From Knoellia sp. Soil729 (GTDB taxonomy: Bacteria; Actinomycetota; Actinomycetes; Actinomycetales; Dermatophilaceae), in NCBI RefSeq assembly GCF_001427985.1, contig NZ_LMSA01000002.1:665139-721848 (forward strand): a stretch of 56,710 nt of DNA. Direction: 5' to 3'. Positions 42,886-51,195 of this stretch are shown piece by piece (within the stretch, counting starts at the first letter, position 1; every line of letters starts with the position of its first letter). The notes beneath the pieces were generated by a model. The model was not told the origin of the DNA, made no database searches, and worked only from the letters and a program-made list of their open reading frames with translations. A program made the translations under genes and the position numbers.

Positions 42886-43240
42886 GAGCGATGGGTCCAT
42901 CGTTGCTGATGGATGAGGCACGTGCAAGGCGAACAATGAAAGTTCACCAAAGTGACCATCCGCGCACCACCCGAACACGACCGCGATGGCCACCTCGCAC
43001 GACGATGACGCCCCTGCGAGAGGGGCGTCATCCGCCGCGAGCGTGCTGGGCGACCAAGCGTGCAACTTCCTTGCCGTCATATCGGGTCAAGCCCGAACAG
43101 ACCGGTCCATCAGTGGACTGCCCGCGCGTGGGTACCCGTTGCGTCTCACGGTTGTTCAGGTCGGTCGGTTCCCCGAGAGGCCTGATCCGATGCCCCCTGT
43201 CTACTCCCCTGCCCCGGGCACCACAAGACTTGACTTCTGC
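42886..43240. other. Intergenic stretch between 6C RNA and Fic-like gene
   Basis: It presumably contains the 6C promoter near 42900-42960. A minus-strand open end at 43028 encodes RYDGKEVARLVAQHARGG before a stop and a hairpin, which looks coding, but no good start is seen (CTG or TTG only). A short unlisted gene is possible there; I do not call it. Confidence 0.35.
43004..43032 (-). terminator. 12-bp perfect hairpin
   Basis: gatgacgcccct and aggggcgtcatc pair exactly around gcgag. On the minus strand it overlaps the stop of the possible short frame ending at 43028 and lies 209 bp beyond the Fic-like gene. Confidence 0.7.
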
Positions 43241-44095
43241 TCAGGAGAGGCGGCCGGCGAGGACCGCGTCGGCGATGCGCTCACCCTCGGCGGCGCCCGC
43301 GATGATCGCGTCGCAGCAGTGCGTGAGCCAGAGACCGACCCCCGCGGCGTCACCGCGCGTGTATGCCGTGAGGCCACCGAGGTAGGCCGGCCCACCTCCC
43401 GTGCCGTGCCCGGCTTCGGGGACCGCGACCCCGGTCGGGTCGAGCCCACCGGCTTGGATGACGGCCCGCTCGATGGCCCGCGCCACGACGCCGTTGCCCC
43501 GGGTGAACGGTCGGGCGGTGACGATCTCGGCGTGCGCGAGGGCGGCGACGAGGGGGACCGGCAGGGCCGCGGCGCCGGCCAGGAGCTGCACGACGCCCTG
43601 GAGCCGCTCGCGGGCTTCGGCAGCCGGAGGGGCGTCACCGATCTCCACGAACTCGCGGCTGTCCTCGCCGTCCCGGCGGGGCCGCCCGAGCTCGTCGTCG
43701 GGGACCAGGCCTGCGGCGGCGGCCGTGTGGAGGCGGGCCAGGGCCTGCATGGGGGCGTTGAGGACAACCGAGCCCAGCCGCTCTGTCTCGGCGGTCGCGC
43801 TGATGACACCGCGCATGACCTGCTCGACCGGGTCGGGGTCGTCGTGCCACGTCACGGCTCCGCGCATGAGGTCGCGCACGATCTCCACGGACAGGCGGGC
43901 ACCGTCGAGCTCGCCACTGGCCCACGCTCCGCGCACGCGGGACTCGGCTGCGGCCTCCGGGATGCGACGGCGCAGGGCGTTGTGCCAGCGCAGCGCCGTG
44001 CAGGCCTCGCGCGCGGCGTCGACCTTGTCCGCGATGCCGGGCAGGGCGGCGAGGGCGTTGACGGACGCTGCGATCTCAGGAGCGGTGTCGGGCAA
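43241..44095 (-). CDS. Fic/DOC-domain protein with degenerate active site
   Basis: 284 aa. The helical body (ARLSVEIVRDLMRGAV, PMQALARLHTAAAAGLV) and VVQLLAGAAALPVPLVAALA lead to HAEIVTARPFTRGNGVVARA. This corresponds to the Fic motif HPFx(D/E)GNGRxxR, but with Arg at the catalytic His, Arg at the acidic position and Val in place of the first Arg; only PF, GNG and the last Arg remain. AMPylation as known is therefore unlikely. The start is a TTG at 44095 with GAGG upstream, 11 bp after the thioesterase stop, so the two are probably co-transcribed. Role unknown. Confidence 0.72.
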   Translation of the reverse strand: MPDTAPEIAASVNALAALPGIADKVDAAREACTALRWHNALRRRIPEAAAESRVRGAWASGELDGARLSVEIVRDLMRGAVTWHDDPDPVEQVMRGVISATAETERLGSVVLNAPMQALARLHTAAAAGLVPDDELGRPRRDGEDSREFVEIGDAPPAAEARERLQGVVQLLAGAAALPVPLVAALAHAEIVTARPFTRGNGVVARAIERAVIQAGGLDPTGVAVPEAGHGTGGGPAYLGGLTAYTRGDAAGVGLWLTHCCDAIIAGAAEGERIADAVLAGRLS

Positions 44096-44106
44096 TGGAG
44101 GCGACC

Positions 44107-44937
44107 TCAAGCGCTCTCGGGGGCGCGGGTCCCACGCTCTGCGTGGGCCGGCATACGCACGCCTGCGAGCTGTCGGGACTGCGCGACCACGCGACCGCGG
44201 GAGTCCCAGATGGTGGCGTCCTCCTCGAAGAGCCCGCCGATGACGTTGCGGGTCGTGATCCGCATGCGCAGCCAGCCGGGGGCGGGGCGCGAGCGGATGT
44301 GGCCGGAGAAGGCGATCGTCGGCGCCCAACCGAGCGCTCCAAAGGTGAAGGTCACGGGCGGCATCGCGTCGAGGAAGAACGGCAGCGAGTCGACGTCGGG
44401 CTCTCGACCGTCGGCGAACCGGATCCACGCGCGCATCTCGCCGTCGCGGGCCGGCTGGCCCAGCGCCCAGCCCACGGTCGCCGGGTCGATGCGCAGGTCG
44501 AGCCGGTCGAGAATGGTGATCTGCTCCGCGAACCCGGCACGGATCGCGGGCGCGCAGGACTCCGGATCGGGCAGCTCCGGCGGCGCGTCCTCGAGGTGGA
44601 CCGGCTCGCTGTTGGCGTCGAGGTCGGCGAACGTCGCCGTGTGCCGGACGCGCACCGTGTCGTCCTGGCTCACGGTAACCTCCGCGGTGGAGAACGAGCG
44701 GCCGGCGCGCAGGATCTCGGTGTGGAGGGCGAGCGGACCGGGCTGGGCGGCCGAGAGGAAGGTCGTGCTGAAGGCGACGGCGTCGGTGTGGCTGCCCTGG
44801 GCGCGCATCGCCTCGGAGGCGGCCCGGGTCGCGAGCGCCATCAGCACACCGCCGTTGACGGCTTCGCCGATCACCCAACCGTCGCTGACGTCGGCGGAGC
44901 CGTCGGAGATGCGCAGGGCGTCGTCGAACTCGGTCAT
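44107..44937 (-). CDS. Acyl-CoA thioesterase-like (hotdog) protein
   Basis: 276 aa with the double-hotdog layout of TesB-like thioesterases. The first unit has GGVLMALATRAASEAM and HTDAVAFSTTFLSAAQPG, and the second has VGWALGQPARDGEMRAWIRF, ALGWAPTIAFSGHIR and PGWLRMRITTRNVIGGLFEE with the late IWDSRGRVVAQSRQLAGVRM typical of the family. Predicted to hydrolyse acyl-CoAs; substrate unknown. TACGCT lies 7 nt before the ATG at 44937 (leaderless). Divergent from lytS, with three 20-bp repeats between them. Confidence 0.87.
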   Translation of the reverse strand: MTEFDDALRISDGSADVSDGWVIGEAVNGGVLMALATRAASEAMRAQGSHTDAVAFSTTFLSAAQPGPLALHTEILRAGRSFSTAEVTVSQDDTVRVRHTATFADLDANSEPVHLEDAPPELPDPESCAPAIRAGFAEQITILDRLDLRIDPATVGWALGQPARDGEMRAWIRFADGREPDVDSLPFFLDAMPPVTFTFGALGWAPTIAFSGHIRSRPAPGWLRMRITTRNVIGGLFEEDATIWDSRGRVVAQSRQLAGVRMPAHAERGTRAPESA

Positions 44938-44980
44938 GGGTGCGAGCGTAGGCCGTGGGTTCGCGATGCCGCAGCCACGG

Positions 44981-45040
44981 GTCGGATGCTGCAGGCACGG
45001 GTCGGATGCTGCAGGCACGGGTCGGATGCTGCAGGCACGG
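44981..45040. repeat. Three tandem 20-bp repeats
   Basis: gtcggatgctgcaggcacgg occurs three times in perfect tandem, with a partial copy (gcagccacgg) before and gtcggg after. It lies in the divergent thioesterase-lytS intergenic region, 92-151 bp from the lytS start. The 20-bp period is close to two helical turns, which suits a protein-binding array or a slippage product. Confidence 0.95.
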
Positions 45041-45131
45041 TCGGGCGCCGCGTGACGGGTCGGGACCTCCACAGGCGGCGACCCATCACGATGGCCCGGC
45101 CCACGACCACGACAGCCCCTAGCCTTGCGCC

Positions 45132-46325
45132 ATGTCGCCCTCCTTCCACGTCCCCACCGCCGTGGTGGTGGCGGGAGCGATGCTGCTGCTCGGGCTCGGC
45201 GTCTGGCTCGCGGGCCGTGGGCGCCGCCGGGGCTTCCTGTCGACGGTCGACCGCGTGACCTACTCGACATTGCACACGGCCTCGCTGGCGTCGCGCCACC
45301 TGGCCGACGGGCTCACGCCGGACGCTGCCGACCGCGCGGGCAAGCATCTCCTCACCATCCTCGGCGCGAGCTCGGTCGCGATCTGTGACGCCGCGGGACT
45401 GCTTGCGTGGACCGGCCCGGGAGACCACCACTCCCGCGAGGCACACGAGCACGCCGAGCCGACGCGCACCTCCGGCGCCCCCACCGTGCTCAGTGGCAGC
45501 GAGATCACCTGCAGCGACCCCGACTGCCCCATCCGTGCCGCGGTGACGGCCCCGCTCATTGCCGACGAACGTGTCGTGGGGACGTTGACGGCCTATGCAC
45601 CGACCGCGTCCGCCGGACTGGCCCGGGCGACGGGTGAGCTGGCGCGCTGGGTGTCGGCCGAGCTCGACGTCGCCGAGCTGGGCCGGGCGCGCACCCGCGC
45701 CATGGAGGCCGAGCTGCGCGCGCTGCGTGCGCAGATCAGCCCGCACTTCATCTACAACTCCCTCGGGGCGATCGCCTCGTTCGTGCGGACCGACCCCGAG
45801 CGGGCTCGCGAGCTGCTGCTCGAGTTCGCCGACTTCACCCGCTACGCCCTGCGCCAAGGTGGCCCGTTCACCACGCTCGCCGAGGAGCTGCGCAACGTCG
45901 AGCGCTACCTCGTGCTGGAGCAGGCCCGCTTCGGCGAGCGGCTGCAGGTGTCCCTGCTCATCGCCCCCGAGGTGCTTCCCGTGCGCGTGCCCTACCTCGC
46001 CGTGCAGCCCTTGGTGGAGAACGCCGTTCGCCACGGTCTGGCCAGCAAGGAGGGCATCGGCCACGTGACGATCACGGCGCGCGACCTGGGGTCCGACGCC
46101 GAGATCTCCATCGAGGACGACGGCGTGGGTACCGAGCCCGAGCTGGTGCGCCAGATCCTGGACGGGCAGTCCCGGGCCGACTCCGTGGGGTTGGGCAACG
46201 TCGATGCCCGCCTGCGGCAGGTCTATGGCGACGAGTGCGGGCTGGTCGTCGAGACCGCGGTCGGAGCAGGGACACGCGTGAGCTTCCGGATCCCGAAGTA
46301 CGCACCGGGGGTCCATGCGGAGTGA
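45132..46325 (+). CDS. LytS-type sensor histidine kinase
   Basis: A 397-aa kinase with one N-terminal membrane helix (residues 8-28) and a GAF-like sensor that includes a Cys pair (TCSDPDCPIRA, Cys127 and Cys132). The HisKA_7TM-free LytS core follows, with phosphoacceptor His205 in QISPHFIYNSL and the ATP site VQPLVENAVRHG, IEDDGVGTEP and VGLGNVDARL. It pairs with the LytTR regulator at 46367, 41 bp downstream. TAGCCT lies 6 nt before the ATG (leaderless). The transporter genes downstream suggest it senses a small carboxylate, by analogy with E. coli BtsS/YpdA; that is inference. Confidence 0.91.
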   Translation: MSPSFHVPTAVVVAGAMLLLGLGVWLAGRGRRRGFLSTVDRVTYSTLHTASLASRHLADGLTPDAADRAGKHLLTILGASSVAICDAAGLLAWTGPGDHHSREAHEHAEPTRTSGAPTVLSGSEITCSDPDCPIRAAVTAPLIADERVVGTLTAYAPTASAGLARATGELARWVSAELDVAELGRARTRAMEAELRALRAQISPHFIYNSLGAIASFVRTDPERARELLLEFADFTRYALRQGGPFTTLAEELRNVERYLVLEQARFGERLQVSLLIAPEVLPVRVPYLAVQPLVENAVRHGLASKEGIGHVTITARDLGSDAEISIEDDGVGTEPELVRQILDGQSRADSVGLGNVDARLRQVYGDECGLVVETAVGAGTRVSFRIPKYAPGVHAE

Positions 46326-46366
46326 TCGCGGGTGGGCTCGCGTCGAAGTCGTTTATCCTCGACCGC

Positions 46367-47191
46367 ATGGCCAATGTCGGCTCCCTGAGAGCCCTCGTCG
46401 TCGATGACGAGCTCCCTGCCCTCTCCGAGGTCCGGTTCCTGCTGGACTCCGACGACCGGATCGGTTCGGTGCTCACGGCCACCAGTGGGACCGAGGCCCT
46501 CAAGATGCTTGAGGCCCACCCCATTGATGTGATCTTCAGCGACATCTCGATGCCCGGCCTGGACGGCATGGCGCTCGGGCGGGTCCTCGCGCGCTTCGCC
46601 GCTCCCCCGCAGCTGGTCTTCGTCACCGCCCACGAGCAGCACGCGGTCGACGCCTTCGCCCTGGCCGCAACGGACTACGTGATGAAGCCGGTGCGCGGCG
46701 AACGTCTCGCGGAGGCCGTCCGTCGCGTCGTGGCCAAGGTCGAGGAGTCGGGTATGCCGTCCGCTCCCGGTGGTGACGCGGGCTCCCCTTCCGGGGGTGG
46801 TGGCGGGGGGACGGCTGGCGCTGTCGGTGAAGGAGCCGCTGTCGCAGAGGCGCAGGACGAGACGATCCCGGTCGAGCTCGGTGGGGTCACCCGTTTCATC
46901 ACCCGGTCCCAGATCCGCTATGCCCAGGCCTCGGGTGACTACGCCCGGCTCCACACCCGCCACGGCAGCCACCTCGTGCGCGTTCCCCTGGCCGTCCTCG
47001 AGGAGAGGTGGGCCGACCACGGCTTCATCCGCATCCATCGGTCGACGCTCGTCGCCCTGCCTCACATCACCGAGGTCCGCATGGACCACGGCCGGTGCTC
47101 GGTCGTCATCGGTGACGTCGAGCTCCAGGTGAGCAGACGGCATACGCGACAGCTCCGGGACGTCCTGCTGAGACGACCGGGCACGTCTTGA
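46367..47191 (+). CDS. LytTR-family response regulator
   Basis: 274 aa. The receiver domain has VVDDE (Asp13, Asp14), phosphoacceptor Asp59 in FSDISMPG, and Lys107 in DYVMKPVR. A Gly/Ser-rich linker (GSPSGGGGGGTAGAVGEG) leads to the LytTR DNA-binding domain: ITRSQIRYAQASGDYARLHT, then FIRIHRSTLVALPHI and VSRRHTRQLRDVL. TATCCT sits 7 nt before the ATG, so it has its own leaderless promoter besides read-through from lytS. The next gene starts inside its stop codon. It likely activates the downstream symporter. Confidence 0.92.
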   Translation: MANVGSLRALVVDDELPALSEVRFLLDSDDRIGSVLTATSGTEALKMLEAHPIDVIFSDISMPGLDGMALGRVLARFAAPPQLVFVTAHEQHAVDAFALAATDYVMKPVRGERLAEAVRRVVAKVEESGMPSAPGGDAGSPSGGGGGGTAGAVGEGAAVAEAQDETIPVELGGVTRFITRSQIRYAQASGDYARLHTRHGSHLVRVPLAVLEERWADHGFIRIHRSTLVALPHITEVRMDHGRCSVVIGDVELQVSRRHTRQLRDVLLRRPGTS

Positions 47192-47589
47192 CCCCCGAGC
47201 GTTCGGGGGTGCCGGCGCGGGTGCGCGTCACGAGCTCGCGACGGACCGCGGTCACGGCGGTGCATGCCCAGAGCCGGCTGCTCGCGCGCGACCTCGACGA
47301 GCAGACCGAGCTCGGGGACGTCTACCTCGAGGGCCTGATGCGGGCCCAGCTCCGGCTGGCGCTCATGGTCCTCGCGCTGATGGTCGCGGCCCTCGGAGGT
47401 TTTCCGCTGCTGCTCACCCTCGTGCCGTCGACACGGACGATGACCCTGGCGGGAGTGCCGCTGCCGTGGCTCGTGCTCGGGGTCCTCGTCTATCCCGCGA
47501 CGTGGCTGCTCGCCCGTGGCTATGTGCGACAGGCCGAGCGCATCGAGGCGGACTTCGCCGACATCGTCGAGCCGCGGCGCGATGGCTGA
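47188..47589 (+). CDS. Small two-helix membrane protein before the symporter
   Basis: 133 aa. A soluble N-terminal part leads to helix 1 (LALMVLALMVAALGGFPLLL) and helix 2 (LPWLVLGVLVYPATWLLARG), then QAERIEADFADIVEP. In arrangement it matches the DUF485 small proteins that precede acetate permease genes. The TTG start overlaps the regulator stop (TTGA), and its C-terminus overlaps the symporter start by 8 bp. It probably assists the transporter. Confidence 0.82.
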   Translation: MTPERSGVPARVRVTSSRRTAVTAVHAQSRLLARDLDEQTELGDVYLEGLMRAQLRLALMVLALMVAALGGFPLLLTLVPSTRTMTLAGVPLPWLVLGVLVYPATWLLARGYVRQAERIEADFADIVEPRRDG

Positions 47590-49114
47590 CTCCCTGTCTG
47601 TCATCGCCGTCGCGCTCGTCTGCGTGACCACCCTGGTCGTCGGCGGGTTGGGGTTGCGCCTGTCGCGGCGGACGAGCGACTTCTACGTCGCCGGCCGGAC
47701 CGTGTCGCCACGCCTCAACGCCAGCGCGATCTCGGGTGAATACCTCTCCGCTGCGTCGTTCCTGGGCGTGGCCGGGCTGATCTACGACCAGGGCGTCGAC
47801 CTCCTCTGGCTGCCGGTCGGGTACACCCTCGGCTACCTCGTCCTGCTCGTCATGGTGGCGGCACCGATGCGGCGCTCGGGGGCCTACACGCTGCCCGACT
47901 TCGCCGAGGCGCGACTGGGGTCGATGCTGGTCCGCCGGCTCGCGGCGGTCCTCGTCGTGGCGATCGGCTGGATGTACCTCGTGCCGCAGTTCCAGGGGGC
48001 CTCGCTGGCGCTGCAGCTCGTCACCGGCGCACCGCAGTGGGTCGGCTCACTCATCGTCGCGGTCGTCGTCGCCGGCGCGGTCGGAGCCGGCGGGATGCGC
48101 TCGATCACGTTCGTCCAGGCCATGCAGTACTGGATCAAGCTCACCTGCCTCGCAGTGCCCGCCTTCGTGCTCATCGCGCTCTGGATCCGTTCTGGCGCAG
48201 GGGCTCCCGACGTCTCCGATGCGTGGTCGCTGCCATTCGTCCCGCGCTCGGGTGACGACCACCCGATCTACCGCACGTCGTCGATGATGCTCGCGCTGTG
48301 CTTCGGGACGATGGGGCTGCCGCACGTGCTGGTGCGCTACTACACGAACCCGGACGGGGTGGCGGCACGGCGGACGACCGTCTCCGTCGTCGCCCTCCTC
48401 GGCATCTTCTACCTGTTGCCCCCCGTGTATGCCGTGCTCGGGCGCCTGCACCTGCCGTCCCTGCCGGCCGGGGTCCGGTCCGACACGATCGTGCTGCAGC
48501 TGCCCGGGCGAGTGGTCGAGGGCATCGGGGGTGACGTCCTGACGGCGATGCTCGCGGGCGGTGCGTTCGCTGCACTGCTCTCGACGGCGTCAGGTCTGGC
48601 GATGGCCGTCACCGGTGTGCTGCACCAGGAGTTCCTGCGCCCACGGCTGTCGCGGCTCACGGGCGGGGACGCCTTCGGCTTCGGCGGCTTCCGGCTGGCC
48701 GCGGTGGCGGCGGTCGTGGTGCCGTTCGTCATCGCACGGTTCGTGGAGAAGATCGGGATCGCGACGACGGTCGGGTTCGCGTTCTCGTTGGCGGCGGCGA
48801 CCTTCGCGCCGCTGATGATCCTCGGAGTGTGGTGGCGAGGGCTGAGCCGGGCAGGCGCGGTGGCGGGGCTCGTCGTCGGTGCCCTGGCCTCGACGTCGGC
48901 CGGTTTGGTGACCTATGCGGCTGGTGCGCTGGGTGGCTGGCCGGGTGCGCTGCTCGCGAACCCTGCCGCGTGGTGCGCGCCGCTCGCCTTCGCCACCACG
49001 GTGATCGTGTCGTTGGCGACGCCGGCCTCGATCCCCCGCGACACCCCTCGACTCATGGTCCGGCTCCATACTCCGGAACGAGTCCACCTGGCCAGAAGCC
49101 GCCTCAGCGACTGA
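47582..49114 (+). CDS. SSS-family cation/acetate-type symporter (ActP-like)
   Basis: A 510-aa membrane transporter with about 13 helices. Hallmarks: DFYVAGRTVSPRLNASAISG, EYLSAASFLGVAGLIYDQG, GMRSITFVQAMQYWIKL, MALCFGTMGLPHVLVRYYT-like LCFGTMGLPHVLVRYYTNPD, and FAALLSTASGLAMAVTGVL. These match ActP/MctC carriers of acetate, pyruvate or propionate. With lytS, the LytTR gene and the small membrane gene it forms one run of four genes. The ATG at 47582 overlaps the previous gene. It is the last chromosomal-type gene before the Qat island. Confidence 0.92.
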   Translation: MADSLSVIAVALVCVTTLVVGGLGLRLSRRTSDFYVAGRTVSPRLNASAISGEYLSAASFLGVAGLIYDQGVDLLWLPVGYTLGYLVLLVMVAAPMRRSGAYTLPDFAEARLGSMLVRRLAAVLVVAIGWMYLVPQFQGASLALQLVTGAPQWVGSLIVAVVVAGAVGAGGMRSITFVQAMQYWIKLTCLAVPAFVLIALWIRSGAGAPDVSDAWSLPFVPRSGDDHPIYRTSSMMLALCFGTMGLPHVLVRYYTNPDGVAARRTTVSVVALLGIFYLLPPVYAVLGRLHLPSLPAGVRSDTIVLQLPGRVVEGIGGDVLTAMLAGGAFAALLSTASGLAMAVTGVLHQEFLRPRLSRLTGGDAFGFGGFRLAAVAAVVVPFVIARFVEKIGIATTVGFAFSLAAATFAPLMILGVWWRGLSRAGAVAGLVVGALASTSAGLVTYAAGALGGWPGALLANPAAWCAPLAFATTVIVSLATPASIPRDTPRLMVRLHTPERVHLARSRLSD

Positions 49115-49410
49115 CGTGTCTGTGCGCGAGGGCGGGCGATCTGCGAGCGCACGAGGCGAGGTGCCCAGTCCGCTTTGCCGTTGCGTCAGTCCGCCCGCAC
49201 AGGGCTACGCGGTCTGGTGCGCGCGTTCGACTCACTCACATGCCGATGTGCGGTTGGACGGATGGCTCGAGACATGGCGGGTGCGGCCGATGGCTAGCCC
49301 GGTACTGCTTCAGCCGGTCGGCCGGGCACAGGACGCATGAGGCTCTTCGGGTCCAACAGGTTCGTGTCGCTGCAGCGCGGCGGGGCGACAGGTGGCGCAC
49401 ACTGGCAGCC
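49115..49410. other. Intergenic junction before qatA
   Basis: No gene is seen, and no tRNA or clear direct repeat that would mark an attachment site. The qatA promoter is presumably at its right end, where CACACT lies 7 nt before the ATG. The last recurrent GTATGCC motif is at 48426, so the compositional change starts about here. Confidence 0.5.
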
Positions 49411-51195
49411 ATGGGGGACCAGCCGAAGCTGCCGCTGTTCGACGACAACCCGACGTCGCTGGACCTTCTCGGATTTGGAGGCGTGGTCGATGCCGTGGTG
49501 CGCGTCCTCAACTCCGGGGGACTCGATCCGGTGACCATCGGGGTCCAGAGCGGCTGGGGTGGCGGCAAGTCGACCTTGCTGAGGCTGATCGAGGACAGAC
49601 TCCAAGACGAGGGACACCTGTTGGTCGTGAAGGTGGACCCGTGGGAGTTCGACGACAATCAGGACGTGCGCGGCACACTGATTGCGCTCGTGCTCAACGC
49701 CCTGCAAGAGGCGGTGCAGGCCGAGGACAGTACGGTCCCGAAGGACCGCGTCGACGAGATGGTGACCAAGCTCAACGATCTCCGGCGACGGATCGCCTGG
49801 GGCCGGGTCGCCAAGGTGCTCATCACGAGCGCGGCAGCTATGACCCCGGACATCCCGGCGCTGGTCGACGCACTGACTCCTGCGCCGCCTGGCGAAGACA
49901 AGGGCGCGGACAAGCCGCAGAGCATGGCGGGGTTCCGGGAGGACTTCGCGGCGCTTATGAAGATGGATATGGGATTCGCTCGGGTGGTCGTGCTCGTGGA
50001 CGACCTCGACCGGTGCCTACCTGCATCGGCAGTGAGCACGCTAGAAGCTATCAAGCTGTTCCTGTCGGTGAAGAAGATGGCGTTCGTGCTCGCGGCCGAC
50101 GAGTCACTGGTTCGGGCGAGCATCAACCTCCATCTTGGCGATTTGTCGCAGGGGGAGTTCGCCGACCGCTACACGGAGAAGATCGTTCAGGTCCCGATGT
50201 CGCTGCCCCGGCTGTCCCAGCAAGATGCCGAGGCGTACGTGGCGCTGCTCCTGGCTGACCAGCAGTCGAGCATGTCTGGCGAACAGAGCAAGGCGATGAT
50301 CGAACGCGCCCGGGTTCGCCGTCGCGCGGGAGAGGCGCCGTACGCGGTGGACGACCCGGACGGGGCTCCGGGGCCCACTAGCGAGCACCAGCGGCTGGCC
50401 TCGGTGATCTCGCGCGGGCTGTCGGCGGACAAGTGGCAGACGCCCCGGGCGGTGAAGCGATTCCTGAACAACCTCGCGATCCGCGAGCACATCGCCGACG
50501 AGGCAGGCGCGCACCTGCCGCTCGACGTGCTGGTGAAGATGTACCTGCTCGAACTGCGTCACCTCAAGGAGTTCAAGGCCCTCGCGGCGCTGGAAACCGA
50601 CAAGCGCACGGACCTGCTCCGACGCTGGGAGGAGTGGGCGCACGGTGAGAAGGGCGCCGTTATGCCGACCGAGGTCACCGAAGCAACTCAGCCCTGGGCG
50701 GCGAACGAGCCTCGCCTGGCTGGCCGCGGCGGAGAGATCGACCGGTACCTGAGCATCGCAGCGACGCTGCTGTCTGACGTCACGTTCGGCGGGGCGATGG
50801 ACAGCGAACAGCGCAAGACGGTCGAGAAGCTGCTCAGCAAGGCCGACACCGTGCGTCGTGCCGCGGTCCAGGACGTGCTCGGGACAATTCCGGAGAATCA
50901 GGACGTCATCGTCGGTGCACTTGCCCAGTCGCTGCCCGTGCAGGAGGACGCCAGGTTCGCGTTCTCCTCGCTCACCGAGTTGGCGGCCGGCAGCGAGCGT
51001 GTTGCTCCCGAGGTGGAGGCGCTGCTTCAGCGGCCAGCCCTGATGCAAAAGGTCAAGGCGCAGTGGGTGCCCATGTTCCGAAAACTGCCGACTGTCCTGA
51101 AGGCGCTGGCAGAGGCGGACGGCTTGGACGAGGCGGTGACCAAGGCCGCGAAGACGAACCTTGACGCCGTCGAGAAGATCCGCCGGGAGGGCTGA
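49411..51195 (+). CDS. qatA: QatA, KAP-family P-loop ATPase of the Qat anti-phage system
   Basis: A 594-aa KAP NTPase. The Walker A region reads GVQSGWGGGKSTLL (Lys53), next VKVDPWEFDDN, a central insert with a moderately hydrophobic segment (about residues 130-150), and Walker B VVVLVDDLDRCLP (Asp197, Asp198, Asp200). The C-terminal half has the KAP late motif WQTPRAVKRFLNNLAIREHI. In the known Qat system this ATPase is required for phage defence with QatB, C and D. The ATG at 49411 is chosen because the conserved N-terminus PLFDDNPTSLDLLGF starts directly; upstream codons are non-homologous. qatB starts in its stop codon (TGATG). Confidence 0.93.
   Translation: MGDQPKLPLFDDNPTSLDLLGFGGVVDAVVRVLNSGGLDPVTIGVQSGWGGGKSTLLRLIEDRLQDEGHLLVVKVDPWEFDDNQDVRGTLIALVLNALQEAVQAEDSTVPKDRVDEMVTKLNDLRRRIAWGRVAKVLITSAAAMTPDIPALVDALTPAPPGEDKGADKPQSMAGFREDFAALMKMDMGFARVVVLVDDLDRCLPASAVSTLEAIKLFLSVKKMAFVLAADESLVRASINLHLGDLSQGEFADRYTEKIVQVPMSLPRLSQQDAEAYVALLLADQQSSMSGEQSKAMIERARVRRRAGEAPYAVDDPDGAPGPTSEHQRLASVISRGLSADKWQTPRAVKRFLNNLAIREHIADEAGAHLPLDVLVKMYLLELRHLKEFKALAALETDKRTDLLRRWEEWAHGEKGAVMPTEVTEATQPWAANEPRLAGRGGEIDRYLSIAATLLSDVTFGGAMDSEQRKTVEKLLSKADTVRRAAVQDVLGTIPENQDVIVGALAQSLPVQEDARFAFSSLTELAAGSERVAPEVEALLQRPALMQKVKAQWVPMFRKLPTVLKALAEADGLDEAVTKAAKTNLDAVEKIRREG

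Noticed and set aside
42757-43080. 107-codon minus-strand frame over the 6C region
   Set aside because: It runs through the RNA hairpins, has poor codon pattern, and the structured RNA explains the sequence better.
44981-45040. CRISPR array
   Set aside because: The 20-bp units are directly abutting with no spacers, and no cas genes are in the window.
49115-49410. Attachment-site repeat flanking the Qat region
   Set aside because: I found no convincing direct repeat between this stretch and the sequence after 54000 by eye.
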